The notes: generated by a model not told the origin, from the sequence alone. Shown: positions 1 to 6,160, counted from the first letter of the stretch. The stretch: DNA of 8,511 bases from Spirochaetia bacterium (GCA_021736545.1 JAIPFS010000052.1:1-8511), one strand, 5' to 3'. Program-made: numbers and translations.

Positions 1-851
1 ACCATGCCGATAATCCAAGGGCCTTGCGGAAGCATTGCACAGTTTCCGTCAATGAAATGCCTGAATGATTCCGGCCAAGTCATGGTCAGTCCAGTTTTGG
101 CTACCCATCCCTTATTTACCATTTCTTCGAAATATCTGAGGGTCCCGCCGTAGATTTCCGAAGGTGCAGCGCCTTCATAGAGAGCTCGCATCAAATCCAT
201 TGTTCCCGTTTCTTCCAAAGCAGTGCCAACCTGATCAGTAAAGCCGAAGGGAAACTGGGCATGCTTGTAGGGCCATGTATCGGCGCCGCCGAAAATAATG
301 ACATCTTCTCCAGCACTATGCAGTACTTCACAAGCCTGCTCAAATTCCTGCTGAGTTGTAGGTTCTTCCAGACCATATGTTTCAAACATGCGTTTATTAT
401 AGAAAATGGCATGCTGAACAACACCACCTGATCCATTGATTGCTACTGTTTTACCGTCAACACTGAGAGCTGCATTGAGAGAAGGAATTTCTGCCTGAAT
501 TTTTCCCATGGATGTGTCGGAGACGTCAGCTAGGATACCGAGTTTTCCATAGGCAGAAACCTGCGGAGTCATAAGTACCATCACATCAGGTATATCACCT
601 GCTGTAATTCTTGTTCGGAGCAGTTCCTGATAACGGCTGCCTTCCAGCACTTGGTGATCAAGTTTAATATCAGGGTTGTTCTCCATAAATATACCAATTT
701 CATCATATTCCGTTTCCTGCACTGGCCGCGGGAACCATGTCGTCATGTTTACTTCACTGGAACCACCTTTCCCGCTTTCCTGGGTACCTGCTGCAAAGAT
801 GGAACCTGCAGCAAGGAACAGTATCAAACACATAATTGCTGTTTTCTTCAT
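1..851 (-). CDS. Family 1 extracellular solute (sugar)-binding protein, C-terminus cut by window edge
   Basis: Translating the minus strand from the ATG at 851 gives an open frame of 283 codons that runs off the left edge. The N-terminus (MKKTAIMCLILFLAAGSIFA) is a classical signal peptide with likely cleavage after residue 20, leaving AAGTQESG. There is no lipobox cysteine near the cleavage site. The mature part starts with a first strand (EVNMTTWFPRP) followed by DIKLDHQVLEGSRYQELLRT and AGDIPDVMVL, and near the edge has FIDGNCAMLPQGPWIIGM. This is the layout of SBP_bac_1 carbohydrate-binding proteins, which deliver sugars to MalF/MalG-type permeases. Family members are usually about 400-450 residues, so roughly a third is missing. 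A GGAGG ribosome site at 857-861 lies 5 nt before the ATG. The gene follows the response regulator on the same strand after 137 bp. Permease genes are expected beyond position 1. The ligand cannot be read from the sequence. Confidence 0.88.
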   Translation of the reverse strand, partial: MKKTAIMCLILFLAAGSIFAAGTQESGKGGSSEVNMTTWFPRPVQETEYDEIGIFMENNPDIKLDHQVLEGSRYQELLRTRITAGDIPDVMVLMTPQVSAYGKLGILADVSDTSMGKIQAEIPSLNAALSVDGKTVAINGSGGVVQHAIFYNKRMFETYGLEEPTTQQEFEQACEVLHSAGEDVIIFGGADTWPYKHAQFPFGFTDQVGTALEETGTMDLMRALYEGAAPSEIYGGTLRYFEEMVNKGWVAKTGLTMTWPESFRHFIDGNCAMLPQGPWIIGM

Positions 852-856
852 GATAA

Positions 857-861
857 CCTCC
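857..861 (-). promoter_or_regulatory. Ribosome binding site of the solute-binding protein gene
   Basis: GGAGG on the minus strand, 5 nt before the ATG at 851. It supports that start, which is also the one that yields a well-formed signal peptide. Confidence 0.75.
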
Positions 862-954
862 AAAGTCATTTTCATAGTAATGCCATGGTAACTGGGTTCC
901 CGTTAATGCGATAGTTATGTGAATACTTTTCTCAGCTCATCTGCAGCATTTTTT

Positions 955-972
955 CCAGTACTTTTGTACCGG
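955..972 (-). other. Hairpin in the response regulator / binding protein intergenic gap
   Basis: On the minus strand CCGGTAC and GTACTGG flank an AAAA loop, giving a 7 bp stem with one G-U pair. It starts 17 nt after the response-regulator stop. It is followed by six A, not a U-run, so it is not a normal intrinsic terminator. It could be an RNA processing or 3'-protecting structure between a weakly expressed regulator and a strongly expressed binding protein, or simply a DNA dyad (operator). I see no convincing -35/-10 pair for the binding protein in 852-988. Confidence 0.4.
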
Positions 973-988
973 TATTCAACAAACTGAC

Positions 989-1684
989 TTAGTTATCTTC
1001 AGTCTTCCGTTTTGGTAGTCCGGCTTCTATTCCTATCCGCATTGCTTCAAAACGGTCTTTTGCACGCAGCTTTGCATATATCAGACTTATATAGTTTCTC
1101 ACAGTCTGTTTACCCAAATTCAAGGCTTCCTCGATATCATTATTTCCATATCCCCGTGAAATGAGCGTAAGCACTTCAAGCTCCCGTTCGGTCAGATCGC
1201 TCAGTCGTTCATTTCCGGCAGAAACTTTTTTTTCAGCAAATTTACGATGATGATCAGTAAATCCTTCAGTTACGGAAGGAGACATCAGCACAGCTCCAGC
1301 AGCAACACTTTCAAGGGACTTCACGAGAAGATCGATAGAAATATCTTTAAGCAGGTAGCCATGGGCACCGCATTTCAAAGCTTCATGAACGTAGGTATCG
1401 TCTGGAAAAGTTGTGAGCATAACAATTTTCACTTCAGGAAATCGTCTGCTGATAATCTTAGCTGCTTCTACTCCGTCCATGACCGGCATTCGTACATCAA
1501 GAACAACTATATCAGGTTTGATTGTTCTTACTAAATCAACGGCTTCTGCTCCGTTTGAAGCTATTCCCTCTACTATGAACTGTCCGGAAGATTCTAAAAC
1601 TTTCTTCAGACTTTCTATGAACAGTACCTGATCATCAGCTAATACAATTCTTTTCAAGTGTTCCGCCGACGAAACTTCTGTCAT
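989..1684 (-). CDS. NarL/FixJ-family response regulator
   Basis: A 231-residue cytoplasmic transcription factor. The receiver domain covers residues about 12-130. It has the acidic pair D17-D18, phospho-acceptor D63 in VLDVRMPVMDG, the switch threonines at T91-T92 (MLTTF) and the conserved K113 (LLKD). A linker then leads to a LuxR-type helix-turn-helix at about 164-220, with the signature LTERELEVLTLISRGYGNNDI and recognition helix KQTVRNYISLIYAKL. The ATG at 1684 follows a strong AAGGAGGAG. The gene lies 137 bp downstream of the histidine kinase on the same strand, and the kinase is of the HisKA_3 type that normally phosphorylates this class, so they should form a cognate pair. Targets cannot be known from sequence. 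The adjacent binding-protein gene and the divergent GH99-like gene are the natural candidates. Confidence 0.93.
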   Translation of the reverse strand: MTEVSSAEHLKRIVLADDQVLFIESLKKVLESSGQFIVEGIASNGAEAVDLVRTIKPDIVVLDVRMPVMDGVEAAKIISRRFPEVKIVMLTTFPDDTYVHEALKCGAHGYLLKDISIDLLVKSLESVAAGAVLMSPSVTEGFTDHHRKFAEKKVSAGNERLSDLTERELEVLTLISRGYGNNDIEEALNLGKQTVRNYISLIYAKLRAKDRFEAMRIGIEAGLPKRKTEDN

Positions 1685-1712
1685 TACACATCTCCTCCTT
1701 CAGCAGAGCTGA

Positions 1713-1725
1713 ATATACCGTATAT
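1713..1725. promoter_or_regulatory. 13 bp palindrome upstream of the response regulator
   Basis: ATATAC-C-GTATAT is a perfect inverted repeat around a central base, 29 bp before the response-regulator start. It overlaps the -10 of a weak promoter candidate, so it may be an operator. It is AT-rich, so chance occurrence is possible. Confidence 0.3.
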
Positions 1726-1747
1726 GATGTAAGGCGGTAAAAAACAA
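1719..1747 (-). promoter_or_regulatory. Weak candidate internal promoter for the response regulator
   Basis: On the minus strand TTGTTT (1742-1747) and TATACG (1719-1724) are separated by 17 bp and point at the response regulator. The 137 bp gap between kinase and regulator leaves room for a separate promoter. Both hexamers are imperfect, so this is a suggestion only. Confidence 0.3.
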
Positions 1748-1790
1748 TCTCTAAGGCAGCACTAACCGGGAAATTTCTCCTTATGCTGTG

Positions 1791-1832
1791 CTCCTATAAA
1801 ACTGCTCCTATAAAACTTCTCCTATAAAACTT
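1791..1832. repeat. 14 bp x 3 tandem repeat spanning the kinase stop codon
   Basis: The plus-strand unit CTCCTATAAAACTT occurs at 1791-1804 (last base G), 1805-1818 and 1819-1832. On the coding (minus) strand the unit is AAGTTTTATAGGAG. The first copy supplies the end of the kinase gene (GTT TTA TAG, Val-Leu-stop), and the next two copies lie in the 3' untranslated stretch. Every unit contains a TAG and an AGGAG ribosome-site-like motif, but no start codon follows any of them at a useful distance. The unit length is not a multiple of three. Confidence 0.9.
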
Positions 1833-3126
1833 CTGTACATACTGGAATAAAAGCGCTTATTCGAAAACCTGGAAGATCGGAATCAATACGTAAATCTCCT
1901 CCAACATTCTGCAGCCGCTCCTTCATACCGCTTAAGCCGATACCCATTTCAATACTGTCGGAACCTCTTCCGTCATCATGTACAACCATACTGACTCCTC
2001 TATCTTCTTCAAAAAAGGAGACTTCAATCTGTTTCGCCATTCCATGACGAAACGCATTAATCATTCCCTCCTGCAGAATCCGGAGAGCCAGCATATCACG
2101 ATCTCCGGCAATCCACCGGTCACTGAGATTCCCCCACTCAAACAGAACTTGCGTATCCGTGGCCATATGAAACACTCTTGCTGCCTGAAGAAGGGCCTGT
2201 ATGCCGCGGATATCATCTTCCTTTCTACTTCTTATCAGTCTTAATATGGAACGAATCTCCTGCTGCCCATCCTGTGACTGCTTAAGGGTCCATGTAAGAA
2301 GTTTTTCCAATTCTTTCCGATCCATATCCGTATTTCTTAAACCGGCTTCCATCATCATCCTGATATTCGTCAAAGTATACCCAGCCACGTCATGGATTTC
2401 TCTGGTAAGCCTGTTTCTTTCATCCTCCGCCGATCGCTGCCTGGCCGACTGAGCATATGAGAGGAAGTCTTCTCCTGCTCCGCTAAGGCGTTCCACAGTC
2501 TCTTTAAGACGAAAATTTTCCCCGCGCTCCCTCAGGAGCTGCCGGCGCCAACTCATTACCAGGATCATAATAAAAATGAACAATCCGTAAGCAATAGTGT
2601 GTGCTGTCATCACATCCCAGTTTGAACCAAGAACTTCGGTACCCCATATCCTGCGTTCCATTTGGGTTGCTGCATCAAGAATAAGCAGCCCTGTACAGAT
2701 AAATACTGATGGGATTGTTCTATGCGTAACTGCAGTATCAAGCATTAGAGAAATCACTAAAAGAAAAGCCGGCCATCGATTACCGCTCAGGGGTATTGCT
2801 ATGACAAATACAAGAACAGCTCTTGTCCAAAATGCACTTTCCCTGGAAAGTGTTTTTCCCCTGCTGTGAAAAAACAGCATGAGAGGTGTAAACAGCAGGG
2901 ATGCGGCAAGAACGATTATAAATTCCTGTACCGAGGTATCCGAGGCCTCAAAAGCGCTGGGAAATGCCCCGGGAAAAGCCCTGGGATATATAATTACTGC
3001 TGCAAGCTGGATGAGTACAGAAACGACGGCAGATAGCAGAAAGAAAGTAAAAGAGTGATCAGAATAGTATGTATTTTCTGTTCTGCTGCTCTTAGGATTC
3101 TGCAGCTGCTGAGTTTGTTCCGTCAA
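1822..3126 (-). CDS. Membrane histidine kinase, NarL-partner type (HisKA_3)
   Basis: A 434-residue sensor kinase. About six hydrophobic segments (roughly residues 27-48, 67-86, 100-114, 118-133, 137-153 and 177-193) form the N-terminal half with only short loops, so there is no extracytoplasmic ligand domain. A linker helix follows, then the H-box NRLTREIHDVAGYTLTNIR with phospho-acceptor H245. The HATPase region shows the N-box LQEGMINAFRHG (about 351-362), DDGRG (384-388) and GIGLSGMKERL (395-405). It should autophosphorylate and pass phosphate to the downstream NarL-type regulator. The start is TTG at 3126, because an in-frame TGA lies just upstream at 3130-3132 and AGGAGG (3134-3139) sits 7 nt before it. 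It overlaps the AraC stop by 4 bp. The first extracellular loop carries a small repeat (AFPG-AFPS-AFEA), and the 3' end is tandemly duplicated. Confidence 0.9.
   Translation of the reverse strand: MTEQTQQLQNPKSSRTENTYYSDHSFTFFLLSAVVSVLIQLAAVIIYPRAFPGAFPSAFEASDTSVQEFIIVLAASLLFTPLMLFFHSRGKTLSRESAFWTRAVLVFVIAIPLSGNRWPAFLLVISLMLDTAVTHRTIPSVFICTGLLILDAATQMERRIWGTEVLGSNWDVMTAHTIAYGLFIFIMILVMSWRRQLLRERGENFRLKETVERLSGAGEDFLSYAQSARQRSAEDERNRLTREIHDVAGYTLTNIRMMMEAGLRNTDMDRKELEKLLTWTLKQSQDGQQEIRSILRLIRSRKEDDIRGIQALLQAARVFHMATDTQVLFEWGNLSDRWIAGDRDMLALRILQEGMINAFRHGMAKQIEVSFFEEDRGVSMVVHDDGRGSDSIEMGIGLSGMKERLQNVGGDLRIDSDLPGFRISAFIPVCTEVL
2944..2979 (-). repeat. 12 bp x 3 degenerate in-frame repeat inside the kinase gene
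   Basis: On the coding strand GCTTTTCCCGGG, GCATTTCCCAGC and GCTTTTGAGGCC follow one another. They encode AFPG-AFPS-AFEA at residues 50-61, in the loop between predicted membrane segments 1 and 2. The unit is a multiple of three, so copy changes would only lengthen or shorten the loop. Confidence 0.65.
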
Positions 3127-4049
3127 ACATCATCCTCCTGCTCTTCAGGCAGAATTTTCTCCTTTTCTGATTCTGATTTCATTTTCACATTACGCCGATA
3201 CTGTCTTGGAGAAATACCAACAGAATCATGAAAAGACTGGCTCAAATGACTTGAATCGCAAAATCCACAGCTGTAAGCAATTTCCGTGACGGAAGCATTG
3301 CCGGCGGCAAGAAGTTCCTTCACTTGTTTGATACGATAGTTTCGAAGGTACTGGGCAGGAGTCATCCCCAAAGCTTCTCTGAAATGACGGTGGAGTGTTC
3401 GGGGCGACATACCGGCTACTTTCGAAAGCTCTGACAAGCTGAGTTTTTTATCCGCATGCGTTTCTATGTGAGTTATGACCATAGCAATTTCCAACACTCG
3501 GCTCTGTTCCCGATGAGCTGGAGACTGATAGATGCGGGAAAGGAAAACGATCAACTGGATGAGCAGACCTGCTGTCACAGATCGATAACCGCTCTGCTGG
3601 TCTTTCAACTCCTTTTCCATGGCGTCAGCGTACAAGACAGCCTGTTTAAGTTGATCACCATCAAGATTGAGCCGAAACCCCTCAATCCCCTTACGACGCA
3701 AACCGGGTTCAACATTCAGAAGCGCTCGCACACCCGGAAGAAAAAACAGGCGAGCATCGGCAGCTTTAATTGCCTCGTCAGTAAAAAGAATATTCCTCAG
3801 GGTAAGCTCCGTTTTGGTACGGTATGCATGGCTGATCCCCCTGGGGATTAAGTATACATCTCCCCGAGTTATTGGCCAAATACCTTTTTCGATGACATGA
3901 TCCCCCTTTCCCGCTTCTATAATAACAAGTTCGTGAAACTCGTGGTCATGAAGTACATGATCCCCGTGATGGAACCGCCCTATTGAGATTTCATGTTCTT
4001 TGCTCTGTTGAGACAGCCACTGTCGGTCATAATGATTCACATTCGTCAT
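3123..4049 (-). CDS. AraC-family transcriptional regulator with cupin sensor domain
   Basis: A 308-residue one-component regulator. Residues about 20-90 form a cupin-like AraC-binding domain, with a histidine-rich stretch FHHGDHVLHDHEFHELVII and then GDVYLIPRGISHAY. This fold normally binds a sugar or similar small ligand. Residues about 190-290 contain the paired helix-turn-helix motifs: the first at SLSELSKVAGMSPRTLHRHF, the second at VTEIAYSCGFCDSSHLSQSF, closing with GISPRQYRR. The C-terminal tail is charged (KSESEKEK, EEQEDD). The ATG at 4049 has no good ribosome site (AATTATTATG context), and an in-frame TGA about 22 nt upstream leaves no better start. It is the first gene of a transcript with the histidine kinase, overlapping it by 4 bp. 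Likely targets are the divergent GH99-like gene and its own operon. Confidence 0.92.
   Translation of the reverse strand: MTNVNHYDRQWLSQQSKEHEISIGRFHHGDHVLHDHEFHELVIIEAGKGDHVIEKGIWPITRGDVYLIPRGISHAYRTKTELTLRNILFTDEAIKAADARLFFLPGVRALLNVEPGLRRKGIEGFRLNLDGDQLKQAVLYADAMEKELKDQQSGYRSVTAGLLIQLIVFLSRIYQSPAHREQSRVLEIAMVITHIETHADKKLSLSELSKVAGMSPRTLHRHFREALGMTPAQYLRNYRIKQVKELLAAGNASVTEIAYSCGFCDSSHLSQSFHDSVGISPRQYRRNVKMKSESEKEKILPEEQEDDV
3134..3139 (-). promoter_or_regulatory. Ribosome binding site fixing the TTG start of the kinase
   Basis: AGGAGG on the minus strand, 7 nt before TTG at 3126 and inside the last codons of the AraC gene. It decides the start, since an in-frame stop lies between this site and the TTG (3130-3132) and no ATG is available. 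Confidence 0.8.
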
Positions 4050-4112
4050 AATAATTCGCTTATGCCATGTTCAATTCAGATACTTACCAGGATTTTTTCT
4101 AATTTCAATTCA

Positions 4113-4168
4113 CGGACTCCAACTTTCGGACTCCAACTTTCGTGCTTCAACTTTCGGGCTTCAGTTTT
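4113..4168. repeat. 14 bp x 4 tandem repeat in the leader of the AraC operon
   Basis: The plus-strand unit CGGACTCCAACTTT is exact at 4113-4126 and 4127-4140. It is followed by degenerate copies CGTGCTTCAACTTT (4141-4154) and CGGGCTTCAGTTTT (4155-4168). The array begins just downstream of the -10 of the minus-strand promoter and fills about half of the roughly 118 nt leader of the AraC gene. Decay increases toward the promoter. It might be an operator array or a neutral slippage product. Confidence 0.85.
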
Positions 4169-4173
4169 TTTGC

Positions 4174-4203
4174 AGTATAGTATCCGGCTTCTTCTGCTGT
4201 CAA
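4174..4203 (-). promoter_or_regulatory. Sigma70-type promoter of the AraC-kinase-regulator operon
   Basis: On the minus strand a perfect TTGACA (-35, 4198-4203) and TATACT (-10, 4174-4179) are separated by 18 bp. Transcription would start near 4167, giving a leader of about 118 nt that begins in the 14 bp tandem repeats. The -35 overlaps one copy of a TRTCAAGAAA direct repeat. Confidence 0.65.
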
Positions 4204-4239
4204 GAAAATACATCTTTTTTGTCTTTTTTTATCAAGAAA
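4198..4239. promoter_or_regulatory. Direct repeat TRTCAAGAAA, 32 bp apart, candidate AraC-type operator
   Basis: TGTCAAGAAA (4198-4207) and TATCAAGAAA (4230-4239) match at 9 of 10 bases with 32 bp between starts, about three helical turns. The first overlaps the -35 of the AraC promoter, and the second covers the position expected for the -35 of the divergent GH99-like gene. AraC-family activators bind direct repeats and often overlap the -35, so the placement fits autoregulation plus activation. Binding itself is inference, and the region is A/T rich. Confidence 0.4.
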
Positions 4240-4255
4240 TGTAAAATTGAACTGT

Positions 4256-4261
4256 TATAAT
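4256..4261 (+). promoter_or_regulatory. -10 element of the GH99-like gene promoter
   Basis: A consensus TATAAT lies 88 bp before the ATG at 4350. No acceptable -35 hexamer exists 16-18 bp upstream (the sequence there is TCAAGAA). That pattern is typical of activator-dependent promoters, which agrees with the candidate operator at that position. The rest of the 300 bp gap (4050-4349) holds T-runs and the leader of the GH99-like gene. Confidence 0.5.
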
Positions 4262-4336
4262 GCTGAAATAGGTAAAAGAAAAAGTAGAAACAGCCTTTCA
4301 CAAAGGATGCTATTGGCTCTACCTGAAAGACTGCAT

Positions 4337-4343
4337 AGAGGAG
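4337..4343 (+). promoter_or_regulatory. Ribosome binding site of the GH99-like gene
   Basis: AGAGGAG lies 6 nt before the ATG at 4350 and confirms that start. Confidence 0.75.
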
Positions 4344-4349
4344 ACATAT

Positions 4350-5474
4350 ATGAAACAATCAAAAAACCTGCAGAGTAAAAGCGATACAGCAGTATACATA
4401 TGGCCGGCTTTTACCGGTGATGAGCCGAGGGCTCGTATGTTCTGGCCTGAAGGTATCGGAGAATGGGAAACGGTGAGGAAAGCAGAAAAGAAATTCCCAG
4501 ACCATAGCTGGCCGCGTAAACCTCTCTGGGGATATGTGAATGAGGCTGATCCTTATGTCATGGAAATGGAAATTCAGGCCGCGGCGGATCATAATGTAAA
4601 TGTATTCATATATGACTGGTACTGGTACGATCAACGGCCTTTTTTGGAATCTTGTCTGAATAACGGATATCTGAAAGCCCGTAATAATGATAAAGTAAAG
4701 TTCTATCTCATGTGGGCAAACCATAATGTAAATAATCTTTGGGACATTAGGCTTTCACATGATGTGGAAGAAAATATTATCTGGAAGGCGGGAGTCAATC
4801 AAAAAGAATTCGAAAGAATTAGCCGCAGGCTAATAGAAAAGTACTTTCACCATCCCTCCTATTACCGAATTGACGGCAAACCGGTTTTCATGATCTACGA
4901 CTTGCAGACATACATCGACGGGCTCGGAGGTATTAAAGCTGCGGCAGAATCCTTGGATCAACTCAGGAAGACAGCTATTCGTTCAGGACTTCCAGGCCTC
5001 CATCTGCAGACCACAATGCGCAGCAGCGGATTCAATCTAAGTGGTATCGACACCTCTCAGCCGATATCGCAGCATAAAACTATTCATAGTCTGAACTTCG
5101 ACAGTGTTACCCACTATCAATTCGTGCATTTTACGGATATCGACAGGGATTACCAGAAAATTATTGCAGATGTCGAAACTGAATGGGAACGCATTGACCA
5201 GAACTACAGCATCCCCTATATCCCCCACATCTCAGTAGGATGGGACAACAACCCAAGATTTACCACCTTCCGCCCCGGTATTGTCCGAAATAATAGCCCG
5301 GAACAGTTTGAACAGGCTCTTCAGAAAGCAGCAGAATTTCTTGATAAACGCCCCCAGCAGCCTCAGCTTGTTACTATAAACAGCTGGAATGAATGGACAG
5401 AAACCAGCTATCTCCAGCCCGATAATCAGCACGGCTATGGATATTTGGAAGCTATTAAGAAGGTTTTCGGCTAG
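4350..5474 (+). CDS. Glycoside hydrolase family 99-like (WbsX-type) protein
   Basis: A 374-residue protein that matches the GH99-like/WbsX family as I know it. An N-terminal YIWPAF strand leads to WGYVNEADPYVMEMEIQAA and VNVFIYDWYWYD (about 60-94), then KFYLMWANHNVNNLW, GKPVFMIYDLQTY, a VGWDNNPR segment (about 296-303) and finally NSWNEWTE (344-351). The pair E348/E351 in this last motif corresponds to the E-x-x-E catalytic pair of GH99 alpha-mannosidic endo-enzymes. WbsX homologues are often annotated as polysaccharide biosynthesis or glycosyltransferase proteins, so the activity may be hydrolysis or a related glycan reaction. There is no signal peptide or membrane segment, so it should act in the cytoplasm, possibly on an oligosaccharide imported through the ABC system at the left edge. 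It is divergent from the AraC operon, and length and motifs look intact. Confidence 0.85.
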   Translation: MKQSKNLQSKSDTAVYIWPAFTGDEPRARMFWPEGIGEWETVRKAEKKFPDHSWPRKPLWGYVNEADPYVMEMEIQAAADHNVNVFIYDWYWYDQRPFLESCLNNGYLKARNNDKVKFYLMWANHNVNNLWDIRLSHDVEENIIWKAGVNQKEFERISRRLIEKYFHHPSYYRIDGKPVFMIYDLQTYIDGLGGIKAAAESLDQLRKTAIRSGLPGLHLQTTMRSSGFNLSGIDTSQPISQHKTIHSLNFDSVTHYQFVHFTDIDRDYQKIIADVETEWERIDQNYSIPYIPHISVGWDNNPRFTTFRPGIVRNNSPEQFEQALQKAAEFLDKRPQQPQLVTINSWNEWTETSYLQPDNQHGYGYLEAIKKVFG

Positions 5475-5627
5475 AAAAGAGAGCAGAAAGAGACTTGGAA
5501 AGCAGGGATAATTCAGAAATCAGATTCAGGCTGATGCTTACGTCATGCACTTTGAGTACTTTGCTGTGGAGAAATTCCCGCTGCAAGCTATACGTGCTGT
5601 CTTCAATCAATACGCTGCAGTCTTCTC
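5475..5627. other. Convergent intergenic gap without an evident terminator
   Basis: These 153 bp separate the plus-strand GH99-like gene from the minus-strand DUF3783-like gene. I find only a weak stem (ATCAG/CTGAT with a 7 nt loop, near 5519-5535) and no stem followed by a T-run on either strand. Frames here stay open on both strands, but none has a supported start. Confidence 0.4.
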
Positions 5628-6122
5628 CTACATGCGCTTCATGTCGGGATCACTTTCCGGAGGATGAGTCTTCATGTACTCATGCTCCTCCACCACGTGC
5701 TTCAGGTACTCTCCGATACGCCACTTACGGGCATGGGGAGTCACCATGGCAAAAACAATTTCCCGTTTCTTCTGAAAAATGCTTTTCACACCTCGCATAA
5801 CCACCAGCACATCGTCCTTTACGGCGGCATCAACAAAAACCGCTTTATTGGTATGTGAAGGGCTGGCAGCTTCCATCTGCTCCGCCGGGGAGAGGACTTC
5901 ATAGGGCAGAACTTCACGTTCACCCCGTTTCAGCATATCTGCGGCGGTATCAAGAATACTGCCCACTACTTCATGTTCAATCTTCGGAATAATGGGGATA
6001 AAATGGATTTTTGCGGTCCGATTCTGCTCTTTCGCAACATACTGCTCAATAACTTTCCCAGCCATATCAAGTTCTTCCTGGGTAAAACCGTCGGTGAGAC
6101 ATACAATATGATCAAGCTGCAT
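5628..6122 (-). CDS. DUF3783-like small cytoplasmic protein
   Basis: A 164-residue protein of unknown function. The N-terminal half (HIVCLTDGFTQEELDMAGKV) resembles an alpha/beta fold that opens with a short strand and an EEL helix. The C-terminal part reads EIVFAMVTPHARKWRIGEYL followed by KHVVEEHEYM (about 121-150). This fits the pattern of DUF3783, where a hydrophobic strand with a V-T-P turn, a W and a leucine-rich helix ends in an E-E-H/R stretch. No catalytic motif, cofactor site, signal peptide or membrane segment is visible. The tail is hydrophilic (HPPESDPDMKRM). AGGAG (6130-6134) sits 7 nt before the ATG. It lies 214 bp downstream of the OppF-type gene on the same strand, with a minisatellite between them, so co-transcription is possible but not clear. 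Confidence 0.75.
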   Translation of the reverse strand: MQLDHIVCLTDGFTQEELDMAGKVIEQYVAKEQNRTAKIHFIPIIPKIEHEVVGSILDTAADMLKRGEREVLPYEVLSPAEQMEAASPSHTNKAVFVDAAVKDDVLVVMRGVKSIFQKKREIVFAMVTPHARKWRIGEYLKHVVEEHEYMKTHPPESDPDMKRM

Positions 6123-6160
6123 AGCTGAACTCCTTTTCAGTAATTTTTCTCCACGGACAC

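Noticed and set aside
651..914. Plus-strand ORFs across the binding-protein start
   Set aside because: They are antisense to a continuous 283-codon frame with signal peptide and ribosome site.
4080..4168. Leader peptide encoded through the 14 bp repeats on the minus strand
   Set aside because: A frame is open for about 24 codons from a TTG, but there is no ribosome site and no attenuator-like structure.
4359..4724. 121-codon minus-strand ORF inside the GH99-like gene
   Set aside because: It is antisense to a well-conserved coding sequence and has no start signal or family features.
5475..5640. Gene remnant in the convergent gap (open frames such as AYVMHFEYFAVEKF on plus and a frame reading VLIEDSTYSLQREF on minus)
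   Set aside because: Both frames are open for only about 40-60 codons, lack a start with a ribosome site and match no family I recognise.
5495..5800. Plus-strand ORF starting MESRDNSEIR downstream of the GH99-like gene
   Set aside because: It runs antisense through the end of the DUF3783-like gene and has no ribosome site or recognisable composition. The overlapping minus-strand gene has a good start and family pattern.
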